DNA of 64,000 nt from CAYZAW01 sp964476505 (GTDB lineage Bacteria > Bacillota > Clostridia > Christensenellales > CAG-138). Location of the stretch: assembly GCA_964476505.1 (NCBI GenBank), contig CAYZAW010000001.1, positions 88,002-152,001 on the forward strand, written 5' to 3'. The stretch's first letter is position 1. Each line of letters starts with the position of its first letter. The notes beneath the pieces are model-generated. The model did no database searches. It was given only the letters and a program-made list of their open reading frames with translations, and was not told where the DNA came from. The position numbers were made by a program, and so were the translations under genes. Below are positions 42,802 through 49,805 of the stretch, one piece after another.

Positions 42802-43419
42802 TTATGCATTAGGGGTTGCCGTGTCGGCTGCGGCAGTATCCTTTGTAATGGCAAAGATGCTCCAAGCATATTCGTTTTGCTTTGGGTCGCTGGATACCTG
42901 CATCAGCCAGTATTCGCCGCGCATTTCAAACAGCCGGTACCGCGGGGAAAGCACCGCTACCCGTCGCTCTCCTTCAGGAATCTGGCTGATATCCGGTGCC
43001 ATTTCCGGGAGGATGAACAGGTTGTTCCATTCCGCGTTGGAGAAGGGCTGCCAATCCCATGTTATATCGGAAACAGTCGTAGAATCCTCGGGCGCTTCCT
43101 TCCTGACCACGGTTAAGCTGTCCGGGCCGATCTCGTAGCGGTAGCCGGAATCATCAGTGGGGAAAACGGAGCTTAACGGGTTCATGTACACGCAGTGCCG
43201 GGACACATAGGAGCCGGTTTCCACAAGCACGGGCATAGACGTTGCTTCGGCTGTGGGCGTAGGAGCGGCAGCCGTTGCCACGGCATTAGGCTCTGCGGCG
43301 GGGGAGGGCAGCGCCATGCTCTCCTGCCGGGGCTTGGTGAAGAAGCACAGCGCCAACACCGCGCAAACGGCTACAACGGCAATGCTTACCAAAACGATGA
43401 TCCTTCTTCTATTTGGCAT
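42802..43419 (-). CDS. Membrane-anchored protein of unknown function
   Basis: A 205-residue protein I do not recognise. A positively charged start (MPNRRRIIVLV) and one membrane helix (about 7-27) suggest an anchored extracytoplasmic protein with no lipobox. A Pro/Ala/Thr linker (about 35-65) precedes a beta-rich region (YVSRHCVYMNPLSSVFPTDDSG, YRLFEMRGEYWLMQVSSD). It is followed by the YkvA-type gene's neighbour and shares its direction; the 30-base gap suggests co-transcription downstream of that gene. Confidence 0.65.
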   Translation of the reverse strand: MPNRRRIIVLVSIAVVAVCAVLALCFFTKPRQESMALPSPAAEPNAVATAAAPTPTAEATSMPVLVETGSYVSRHCVYMNPLSSVFPTDDSGYRYEIGPDSLTVVRKEAPEDSTTVSDITWDWQPFSNAEWNNLFILPEMAPDISQIPEGERRVAVLSPRYRLFEMRGEYWLMQVSSDPKQNEYAWSIFAITKDTAAADTATPNA

Positions 43420-43449
43420 GCTGCAAGCCCCCCTTTCTGGTCGTTATCG

Positions 43450-43827
43450 TTATGCCGACGGGCGGAATATCGCTTTTGCGATCAGCCATAGCACCAGCAG
43501 CCATATCAATATGATAGGAACGGCGTAGTACCACTTTTTAGGCCGTCCGTTTTCCCACAATTCCTCCGCCTCCAAGCGGCATTGGGCAAACACCTCATTG
43601 GGGATGCATTTGACCGTTAGCGCAATGAGCGCAGGCAGTATGATCACATCGTCCAGATACCCCAGAACGGGGATGAAATCGGGGATGAGGTCGATAGGCG
43701 ACAGCGCGTACGCCACGGTAATGCCTGCCAGTATTTTGGCAAGCACAGGCGTATCCTTGCGCCGGAGGCACAGGAACACGGCGGGGATATCCGTTTTAAG
43801 TTGGCTGGCGCGTTCTTTCAGGTTCAT
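43450..43827 (-). CDS. YkvA/DUF1232 family membrane protein
   Basis: Small membrane protein of unknown role, widespread in bacteria. The 125-residue product has the DUF1232 core AGITVAYALSPIDLIPDFIPVLGYLDDVIILPALIALTVK (quoted here in parts: YALSPIDLIPDFIPVLGYLD) and a C-terminal helix (PIILIWLLVLWLIAKAIF). No ribosome site is outstanding. It lies downstream of the reverse transcriptase gene in the same direction, 48 bases away, and could be on the same transcript; a functional link is not implied. Confidence 0.85.
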   Translation of the reverse strand: MNLKERASQLKTDIPAVFLCLRRKDTPVLAKILAGITVAYALSPIDLIPDFIPVLGYLDDVIILPALIALTVKCIPNEVFAQCRLEAEELWENGRPKKWYYAVPIILIWLLVLWLIAKAIFRPSA

Positions 43828-43875
43828 AGTGGCTCCGTTGTTTTATGTATGTATAACAGCAGGCATGCCCGGCAT

Positions 43876-45123
43876 TCAGCCCTTTTGCCGGTAGTATTCC
43901 GACACCAGTGGGCGAAAGCCGCAGGCCTTTAGCATGTCGTAACCGGCGCGGTAATTGGCGCGGGAGAACCGGCCAAACAGCACATACCGCGCGTATTGCA
44001 AAATATACTCGTCGATCTCCTTTAATCCGTCCGGCACGGTCACCAGCGGGAAAAACCAGCGCGACCATGAAAAATGCCTGCTATCGCTGGACTCCACATA
44101 CAGCTTGCGGTTTACGGCGCGTAAAAACGCCCTTGCCGCCCGCTCCGGTTCCGCGCCCTTGCGCTCTTTCCAGCGGTACAGCGCCCGCGCCTTGCGGCGA
44201 ATCTTGCCCTTGAGCTTGTTTTTGGTGTTTTCCGAAAGGTCTATCACGCCGTCCTGATAGGTAATGCCTAAAAACGTCCAGGCCTCGTGCGGGAGGCTTG
44301 TTGATTCCTTTTCCGGGTTTACCGCAAGCTTTCTTTCCGCCAGCGCTTGCAGCAGATGGTTTTTATGCGCCTCCAGCTCCTGTGCGGTTGGGGCAAACAG
44401 AATGATATCGTCGGAATACCGGGCATAGCACACGCCCTGCGCCTCAAAATACCGATCCACCGGCAGCAGGTACACGTTTGCCAAGAATGCGGACGTGGGC
44501 GTGCCCGCCATCACTCCCCGGGGTTCATGCACCAGTTGTCCTTCGTACTGTGCGGTATCGCCTGTGAGCATGCCCGAAAAGAAATCGTACAGCTGAGTGT
44601 CGTCGCGAAGCAGCGGCTTTAATTCTTGCAGCAGCAGCGTTGGGTCGATGGAATTGAAGTAGTTTTTGATATCCAGCTTATAGGCGTACATCGTACTGAT
44701 GCCCGGCGTGGCGATCATGCGACGGATGGCGTTTTTGGCGGAAATGCTCTGCCGAAAGGAGTACAGGTTGCCCGGCATTTCGCCGTCGTACCGGTAGCAC
44801 AGCCATGCCAGCACTTTTAGCGCCGCGTTTTCCGTTGGGGTGTACGTGTACACCACGCGTTTTTTTTCCGCGCCGCCCTTGTTGATCAGCTTTTTTTGTA
44901 CAACGGACAGCGTGTGCAGGTTTGCAACAGCCGCCTTGTACTCGCCCGATTGCAGCAGAGACGAAAAAAACACGGTCTCCTCCCGGGACAGCCGTTCTTT
45001 TTCCGTTCTGTCCGCTAAAAACTGCGACCATGTTTCCTGCTGCTGTAATTCGTTCAGTATGCTCAGCGCAAGCAGCTCCTTTGAAGCATTATCATGGGGA
45101 CGTTGTCCCCATGCCCCTACCAA
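43876..45123 (-). CDS. Stand-alone reverse transcriptase, group unassigned, start unclear
   Basis: RNA-directed DNA polymerase fold with intact catalytic residues. Counting from the TTG at 45123: motif with YKLDIKNYFNSID (first Asp, 151), GVMAGTPTSAFLANVYL (motif 3-4), CYARYSDDIILFAP (YSDD, 238-239), KLAVNPEKE and WTFLGITY (motifs 6-7), then a basic thumb-like region (KLKGKIRRKARALYRW). There is no maturase, endonuclease, integrase or protease domain, so it is not a usual group II intron or LTR enzyme. No in-frame ATG exists before residue 116. The first 28 bases lie in repeat copy C; GTG 44973 after GGGAGGAG is another possible start. Confidence 0.85.
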   Translation of the reverse strand: MVGAWGQRPHDNASKELLALSILNELQQQETWSQFLADRTEKERLSREETVFFSSLLQSGEYKAAVANLHTLSVVQKKLINKGGAEKKRVVYTYTPTENAALKVLAWLCYRYDGEMPGNLYSFRQSISAKNAIRRMIATPGISTMYAYKLDIKNYFNSIDPTLLLQELKPLLRDDTQLYDFFSGMLTGDTAQYEGQLVHEPRGVMAGTPTSAFLANVYLLPVDRYFEAQGVCYARYSDDIILFAPTAQELEAHKNHLLQALAERKLAVNPEKESTSLPHEAWTFLGITYQDGVIDLSENTKNKLKGKIRRKARALYRWKERKGAEPERAARAFLRAVNRKLYVESSDSRHFSWSRWFFPLVTVPDGLKEIDEYILQYARYVLFGRFSRANYRAGYDMLKACGFRPLVSEYYRQKG

Positions 45124-45227
45124 GGGTCAATGACCCTTGGAACCCATTCATCCGCCCATATTTGGGCGGATAAATGGGATTTTTAAGGGATAATATCCCT
45201 TAAACGGGGGTTGGGGCAGCGCCCCAA
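45096..45227 (-). repeat. Multi-hairpin intergenic repeat, copy C
   Basis: Read on the minus strand: TTGGGGCGCTGCCCCAA, TTTAAGGGATATTATCCCTTAAA, TCCGCCCAAATATGGGCGGA, CCAAGGGTCATTGACCCTTGG, TGGGGACAACGTCCCCA. Every one of the five hairpins is near perfect in this copy. It runs into the 5' end of the reverse transcriptase frame and oriented as copies A and B are to their downstream genes. Confidence 0.9.
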
Positions 45228-45238
45228 AAAACAATATA

Positions 45239-45376
45239 AAAAAGAGAAGGGAAATTGCTTTGAAGGCAGCATTGCTGACACAGGACGGAACGACAGCCGG
45301 TTATCCGCAAAACCGTGTTTAGCCGCCGCTTTGCCCCAACGCGGATACGATAAAAATCGCGTTCCCTTCTCTTTTT
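45239..45376. ncRNA. Candidate structured RNA closed by a perfect 15 bp stem
   Basis: 45239-45253 (AAAAAGAGAAGGGAA) and 45362-45376 are exact inverse complements; the 108 bases between contain further hairpins: CGAT-TTTT-ATCG type near 45348-45359, an ATCCGC/GCGGAT pair, and CAGCAAUGCUG-like (CAGCATTGCTG, 45270-45280). It sits between the unknown gene at 45385 and repeat C/reverse transcriptase, on whose strand it would be a 5' element. Strand and transcription are not shown. It may simply be a terminator for the 45385 gene; I do not match it to a known RNA family. Confidence 0.45.
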
Positions 45377-45384
45377 AGCGGAAG

Positions 45385-45882
45385 TTAGCCAATGAAGCTG
45401 CGAATGCGATTAGTCACATAGCCTTTTTCATTGGGATAATGCGTATAGAAATTGATAAACGGCACGCCGGACTGCTCCGCTGCGGCCTTGGCATTTTTAA
45501 ACGCGTTGTTGCGATCCCGGTTATGCGGGGTCAGCATGATAACGCCCCGGCACACGCCGCCAGAAAGCAGCGCAAAGTCGTAGGGCTTGGCGGGCATGGC
45601 GGAGGCAAAGCCCAAATCGCTTGCGGCGGCCAAGGTCTTTACCGTGTATTGGGGGAAGGCTTCGTCTAAAATGGTGGCAAAATGCACCTTTAAATTCCGG
45701 GGCGGAACGGCGGGCGCGGCAGCATACTGCTGCTGCACGGGCTGCGCGGCGGTATTGGCGCTGTTAACGGACGACTGCACCTGCCCGGTGATCATCTGCC
45801 CCAGCGCGTTTCCAAGGGTTTGGCCTGCCGATTTTCCAACCTCTCGCGTTACTTGCCTTGCCAGTCTATCCAACAATCCCAT
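45385..45882 (-). CDS. Protein of unknown function with nuclease-fold-like C terminus
   Basis: A 165-residue protein that I cannot assign. The N terminus (1-65) is a Gln/Ala-rich, probably helical and disordered region (GQMITGQVQSSVNSANTAAQ). The C-terminal ~100 residues end in YDFALLSGGVCRGVIMLTPH, then NAFKNAKAAAEQSGVPFINF, a spacing that recalls restriction-endonuclease-like DUF2726/Vsr tails (core strand, then xxKNxxAxxxGIPxxR), but no clear catalytic D-E/QxK set is seen. It lies upstream of the candidate structured RNA and the reverse transcriptase, same direction. Confidence 0.6.
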   Translation of the reverse strand: MGLLDRLARQVTREVGKSAGQTLGNALGQMITGQVQSSVNSANTAAQPVQQQYAAAPAVPPRNLKVHFATILDEAFPQYTVKTLAAASDLGFASAMPAKPYDFALLSGGVCRGVIMLTPHNRDRNNAFKNAKAAAEQSGVPFINFYTHYPNEKGYVTNRIRSFIG

Positions 45883-46016
45883 AACAGCCTCTCCTTTTCG
45901 GTCATACTAGATACTAAATTATATCTCATATACCGCAAAAAGGCAACGGGTTTTACCGCGCAAATAGCGGGCGTTTCAGGCCGCATTGCTGCAAATAACT
46001 GGAATACAGGGCTTTC

Positions 46017-46045
46017 TTGTAGCGGCAGGGGGTACGTGATACAAT
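46017..46045 (+). promoter_or_regulatory. kynU promoter
   Basis: TTGTAG (46017-46022), 17-base spacer, TACAAT (46040-46045), 44 bases before the kynU start. Confidence 0.6.
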
Positions 46046-46089
46046 AGTAAAAACCGTATCGGCAATGGTAACGAGAGGAGATGCTTTTG

Positions 46090-47370
46090 ATGTATACATT
46101 TTCAACAGACGAAGCCTGTTCGCGGGAGTTAGACCGCACCGACCCGCTGGCGGCTGTAAGGGATCGTTTTTACACCAAGGAAGGGCAAATTTACATGGAC
46201 GGCAATTCTTTGGGGCTTTGCTCCAAGAATGCCGAGCAAATGGTGCTTTCGGCGCTGGAGGATTGGAAGCGGCTGGGCATTGGCGTATGGTCCAACCCGG
46301 ATAAAAACTACTTTCTGTATCAGGATATCCTAGGCGCAAAGATCGCGCCCTTGATCAACGCCGATCCTTCCGAGGTAACGGTGTGCACCAACACAACGAT
46401 AAACGTGCACCAGTGCATCGCCACGTTTTACCACCCCACCAAAGAACGGTATAAGATCATCATTGACGAGCTGAATTTCCCTACCGACCGGTACGCGGTG
46501 GTGAGCCAAGTGCGGTTAAAGGGCTACGATCCCGACGAGGTGATCACTGTTATCAAGAGCCGGGACGGTAAGCTGATCGAGGAAGCGGACGTGGTGGCGG
46601 CCATGGCGGACGATGTGGCACTGATACTGCTGCCCTCCGTGCTGTACCGCAGCGCACAACTGCTGGACATGCAATACCTCACCCGAGAGGCGCATAAGCG
46701 CGGCATTTTGATCGGGTTTGACCTGTGCCACTCCATCGGCGCTGTGGATCACGATTTTCAAGCGATCGACTGCGACTTTGCGCTGTGGTGCAATTACAAA
46801 TACCTGTCCGGCGGGCCGGGGGCGATCGCGGGGCTGTACATCAACAAACGGCATTTTAACAGGGAACCGGGGCTTGCGGGCTGGCAGGGCAACCGCAAGG
46901 ATACCCAGTTCGATCTAAAGGGCGAGTTTGAGCATGCAAACTACGCGGGCGGCTGGCAAACGGGCACGCAGCCGATACTCAGCATGGCGGCAACGGAGGG
47001 CGCGCTGGATATCTACGGCGAGGTCTCTATGCAGGCAGTGCGTGAAAAATCGCTGAAGATCACGGCGTATTTGATGTATTTGATCGACGAAAAGCTGGCG
47101 AAGTACGGCTTTCGCGTTGGCAACCCTCGCGAGGATCGCCGCCGGGGCGGGCATGTGGCGCTGGAGCATGATGATGCTATCCGCATCAACGAGGCGCTAA
47201 AGGCGCGGGGCGTTGTGCCGGACTTCCGCTATCCGGATGTGATACGGCTTGCGCCGGTTGCGCTGTATGTAACGTATCAGGATGTGTACCGGCTGGTGGA
47301 TATTCTGGTGGAGATCATGGAAACCAAGGCGTACGAGCAGTATTCCTCCAAGCGGGGCACAGTGGCGTAA
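46090..47370 (+). CDS. kynU: Kynureninase
   Basis: PLP enzyme that splits kynurenine (or 3-hydroxykynurenine) to anthranilate (or 3-hydroxyanthranilate) and alanine in tryptophan breakdown. ATG 46090 is used; GAGAGGAGA lies at the right distance and the ATG at 46081 is inside that site. The 426-residue protein shows IYMDGNSLGLCSKNAEQM, VTVCTNTTINVHQ, FDLCHSIGAVDHDF and the PLP-lysine region LWCNYKYLSGGPGAIAGLY, then GWQTGTQPILSMAA. No other tryptophan-pathway gene is adjacent, so it is a solitary gene with its own promoter and hairpin. Confidence 0.92.
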   Translation: MYTFSTDEACSRELDRTDPLAAVRDRFYTKEGQIYMDGNSLGLCSKNAEQMVLSALEDWKRLGIGVWSNPDKNYFLYQDILGAKIAPLINADPSEVTVCTNTTINVHQCIATFYHPTKERYKIIIDELNFPTDRYAVVSQVRLKGYDPDEVITVIKSRDGKLIEEADVVAAMADDVALILLPSVLYRSAQLLDMQYLTREAHKRGILIGFDLCHSIGAVDHDFQAIDCDFALWCNYKYLSGGPGAIAGLYINKRHFNREPGLAGWQGNRKDTQFDLKGEFEHANYAGGWQTGTQPILSMAATEGALDIYGEVSMQAVREKSLKITAYLMYLIDEKLAKYGFRVGNPREDRRRGGHVALEHDDAIRINEALKARGVVPDFRYPDVIRLAPVALYVTYQDVYRLVDILVEIMETKAYEQYSSKRGTVA

Positions 47371-47388
47371 TAGGTAATTGCGTTTGTT

Positions 47389-47412
47389 GGGGCCGCCCTC
47401 AGGGCGGCCCTT
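47389..47412 (+). terminator. Hairpin after kynU
   Basis: GGGCCGCCCT / AGGGCGGCCC inverted repeat 20 bases after the kynU stop. The following T content is modest (TTGCGATTTA), so termination may be weak. Confidence 0.55.
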
Positions 47413-47454
47413 GCGATTTATGGCAGAGATTTCATTTTTATGCGATCTGCCTGA

Positions 47455-47482
47455 TTGACAAACGGCACGGGTTTGGTACAAT
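47455..47482 (+). promoter_or_regulatory. tRNA-Leu promoter
   Basis: Perfect -35 TTGACA (47455-47460), 16-base spacer, -10 TACAAT (47477-47482), 14 bases before the tRNA 5' end. Confidence 0.8.
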
Positions 47483-47495
47483 AATATGGTGTTTT

Positions 47496-47578
47496 GCGGC
47501 TGTGGTGGAACGGCATACACAACAGACTTAAAATCTGTCGGCGAAAGCTTGCGGGTTCAAATCCCGCCAGCCGCACCA
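47496..47578 (+). tRNA. tRNA-Leu (anticodon TAA)
   Basis: Acceptor GCGGCTG pairs with CAGCCGC; anticodon stem ACAGA / TCTGT with loop CTTAAAA gives anticodon TAA (leucine, UUA codon); the long variable arm GGCGAAAGCTT is the class II hallmark; T-arm GCGGGTTCAAATCCCGC; discriminator A75 followed by an encoded CCA (47576-47578). Length 83. Confidence 0.96.
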
Positions 47579-47632
47579 ATAAAAAAGAGGCCAACGGCCT
47601 CTTTTTTATTGGTGCGGCTGGCGGGATTTGAA
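47556..47632. repeat. Perfect 37 bp palindrome joining tRNA-Leu 3' end and terminator
   Basis: 47556-47592 and 47596-47632 are exact inverse complements with loop AAC. The left arm is the last 23 bases of the tRNA plus AATAAAAAAGAGGCC; the right arm is the terminator's descending strand (GGCCTCTTTTTTATT) plus an inverted copy of the tRNA end. The inner part (about 47581-47605) acts as the tRNA terminator. Confidence 0.9.
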
Positions 47633-47765
47633 GCCCCGGCGGCGGCTGCGCCGCCGCAAAAACGATCCGGTGGATCGCTTTTAGGGGCCGGCTTTTGCCA
47701 GAAGACCGATTGCGCCGCGTGGAACGCAAGCAAGCGTGTCTGAATCTGGCAAAAGAAATCCCGCC
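47620..47765. repeat. Nested-hairpin element next to tRNA-Leu
   Basis: Closed by GGCGGGATTT (47620-47629) and AAATCCCGCC (47756-47765). Inside: GCCCC..GGGGC enclosing the hairpins GGCGGCG-GCTG-CGCCGCC and CGATCC-GGTG-GATCG, then an arm TTTTGCCAGA..TCTGGCAAAA. The 5' closing strand is the inverted tRNA piece. Frames crossing this stretch are not believable proteins. The rest of the gap to 48286 has more hairpins (47851-47861 with 47921-47931; 48061-48082), two direct-repeat copies, and no gene. Confidence 0.6.
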
Positions 47766-47880
47766 ACGTCGGAGCAAGCTCCATATCGCTTGCTCCTGCT
47801 TTTTATTTCATAAAAAAGCAGGAGTGCGCTCATTACGCTGCTCCTCCTTTCCGTAAAAGGTCACGCTCCGCTCACCTGTT

Positions 47881-47940
47881 CGCTTGCAAGCGCGCTCACA
47901 ACGGCTCGTTGTCGCTACCAACCTTTTACGGGGAACGGGG
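47881..47940 (+). repeat. 60 bp direct repeat, copy 1
   Basis: Starts CGCTTGCAAGCGCGC and ends ACCTTTTACGGGGAACGGGG. Identical to 48100-48159 except for one base (T at 47910, C in copy 2). Its ACCTTTTACGG pairs with CCGTAAAAGGT at 47851-47861. Confidence 0.9.
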
Positions 47941-48060
47941 CTTACCACCTAAACGCCGCGGACTACGCTATGTTCGCGGCGATTTTTGTTGAACCTAAGT
48001 GTACACATCCAACTATTCCGACAGCCTAAGCGGAAAATCCTTTATCGCGGAGGGTTTTGC

Positions 48061-48082
48061 GGGCGGATGTGGTCATCCGCCC
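48061..48082. repeat. GGGCGGATG palindrome
   Basis: GGGCGGATG-TGGT-CATCCGCCC hairpin between the two direct-repeat copies; the same GGGCGGA/TCCGCCC core forms the third hairpin of repeat copies B and C. Confidence 0.7.
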
Positions 48083-48099
48083 CTACACGTTGTGCCTTA

Positions 48100-48159
48100 C
48101 GCTTGCAAGCGCGCTCACAACGGCTCGCTGTCGCTACCAACCTTTTACGGGGAACGGGG
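48100..48159 (+). repeat. 60 bp direct repeat, copy 2
   Basis: 59 of 60 bases identical to 47881-47940. It lacks the upstream CCGTAAAAGGT partner. Confidence 0.9.
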
Positions 48160-48188
48160 CATATAAACTGCAAATTGGCAACACAACA

Positions 48189-48213
48189 AAAAAGAGGCCA
48201 ACGGCCTCTTTTT
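48189..48213. terminator. Terminator-like hairpin, copy of the tRNA-Leu terminator
   Basis: AAAAAAGAGGCC-AAC-GGCCTCTTTTT, identical in core and loop to the hairpin after tRNA-Leu. On the minus strand it lies after the secreted-protein gene (ends 48287) and can act as its terminator. Confidence 0.7.
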
Positions 48214-48286
48214 GATTGGTTCAGTATTCAGCGGAGCTTCCGTGTAAGAGAAAGCATCCTTTCTCGCTCGTGTTCGCCATACACGC

Positions 48287-49663
48287 CTAATCCTCCGGCT
48301 CCGGCGCATCCTCCTCCATATCCGATGTCAGCGGTGCGGGCGGAACGTACTGGCTGAACGAGTCGTAATTCTCATCCGGAATGGGCGCCTGCCAAATGTT
48401 GCCGATGCCGAGATTGATCAGGTTCTGATCGCCCATATTTAAGGAATACGTCTGTCCTTGCAGCAGATTCATCGCCTGCATGTTAGGGTCAAGAGAACCC
48501 GAGAGCTTTGTTTTTTGAAACAGTCCGTACCACGTAATACCTTTGGCTCCGGGGAGAGGATTTAAGCTCTCATACGCCGCTCCTTGGCGGATGGTAACGT
48601 TGTTTTTACTGGCCGTTGGGCTAATTTCTTTATATAGCGAGGGGTCTTGGGAGAGCAGGCCGGCCACCAAAAGGTCGGCGCCAGTTATTTTGGCCGTATT
48701 GGTTTTCCAGTCTCTATCGGGATTAATATGAATACCGTTGACTGTCATATTGTCCCCATCGGTGTTGCCAAGGGGGATATAGGCGGCAATGTCATCCGGG
48801 TTGCTGCTTAGAGTAATGTTCGTGGTGGGCGTTGCGCCGCCGATAACAAGCGGGGTGATGGTGGTACAACTATTTTCATCGTCCGTCGTTTTCGTACCTA
48901 TGACCGTGATATCTTCAGCTACAGGCTCGTTCGTTGCATCCACCGCGTAGTTCTGAGCAACGACTACGCCGCTCACCGCAAGCGTGCCGCTGCCTGTTAT
49001 CGTGCCATTCGTGCTTTTGCTTACAAACGTAAGTTCTCCGCCGGAAACGGTGACCTTGCTGCCATCCTCTATTTTTAATGCTTCATGATAAGGGCCATCG
49101 CCATGGCTCGTATCCACTTCATTGCTAGTGCTATTGACATTGATGAGCAACGTGGCGGCACCCTCGCCCCCATCACCGACCTTGATCGCGGGGCTTCCGC
49201 TGCTCAAAGAGGTGATTTCCGTTCCATCCATAGAGAGGGTAGCATCAGCTCCGTTTTTAACACGGATGGCAGCGCCACCGTCTTTCATGACAACGATTTC
49301 CGCACCACTTTTTAGCGTTAGGTTTCCCACGGTTCCCTGCAACGTGAGAAAATCCCCTGTACCCTTGTAAGCAATATTACCTTTGATAGTAATAGCCGTA
49401 CTGCCGGTATTGTTCAGGTTAACGTTGTGGAGTGTTGAAACTTCATCATCGAGAGGAGTGTAGAATATGGTGACCGTGTCTCCAACCGCTATCGGTGCAT
49501 CATTTATTGCTCCCTGACTGTATTTGGCACCTGTTCCCGTGCCTTCGACAGTAATGGCACCGCCATTAAGATTAAGCTCCACATCCAGCGCCAGCGCCAG
49601 CGCGGGAACGAGCAGCATCACAAGAGCAAGGGCAAGCGCGATCCTTCGTTTTTGTTTTTTCAT
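48287..49663 (-). CDS. Secreted beta-rich protein of unknown function
   Basis: ATG 49663 (MKKQKRRIALALALVM) is preferred: AGGAGG precedes it and the frame upstream begins with TTG. The 458-residue product has a signal peptide cut near ALALALD and no lipobox, cell-wall anchor or membrane helix. The first ~230 residues are Thr/Gly/Asn-rich with short repeats (TLQGTVGNLTLKSGAEIVV, DGGAAIRVKNGADATLSMDG), which fits a right-handed beta-helix as in carbohydrate-type adhesins. The C terminus is acidic (SDMEEDAPEPED). No function can be claimed. It is followed by a repeat-rich gap. Confidence 0.75.
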   Translation of the reverse strand: MKKQKRRIALALALVMLLVPALALALDVELNLNGGAITVEGTGTGAKYSQGAINDAPIAVGDTVTIFYTPLDDEVSTLHNVNLNNTGSTAITIKGNIAYKGTGDFLTLQGTVGNLTLKSGAEIVVMKDGGAAIRVKNGADATLSMDGTEITSLSSGSPAIKVGDGGEGAATLLINVNSTSNEVDTSHGDGPYHEALKIEDGSKVTVSGGELTFVSKSTNGTITGSGTLAVSGVVVAQNYAVDATNEPVAEDITVIGTKTTDDENSCTTITPLVIGGATPTTNITLSSNPDDIAAYIPLGNTDGDNMTVNGIHINPDRDWKTNTAKITGADLLVAGLLSQDPSLYKEISPTASKNNVTIRQGAAYESLNPLPGAKGITWYGLFQKTKLSGSLDPNMQAMNLLQGQTYSLNMGDQNLINLGIGNIWQAPIPDENYDSFSQYVPPAPLTSDMEEDAPEPED

Positions 49664-49805
49664 ATGCAACCTCCTGTTCTACCTCCTGTTAAATCACGGT
49701 ACGGTTTGAACAGTATTCTTCATATTAAATTTTATGGTGTGCCAAAACTTCTGTCAAGAAAGCGGAGCAACTTCCGGGAACGGTTCCCTTGTTCGTGCGG
49801 GGCGC

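Noticed and set aside
43876..45123. Group II intron reverse transcriptase
   Set aside because: No maturase X or HNH domain, and no intron domain V/VI-like structure seen next to it.
45239..45376. 6S RNA, SRP RNA or tmRNA identity for the closed-stem element
   Set aside because: No SRP GGUCAGG..GGAAGGAAGCAGC core, no tRNA-like end, and too short for a normal 6S RNA.
47418..47784. Open frames on both strands around tRNA-Leu and its palindrome
   Set aside because: They read through the tRNA, its terminator and its inverted copy; composition and low complexity show no protein signal.
47579..48286. CRISPR array
   Set aside because: Only two copies of a 60 bp repeat at 219-base spacing; no regular short repeat-spacer pattern or cas genes.
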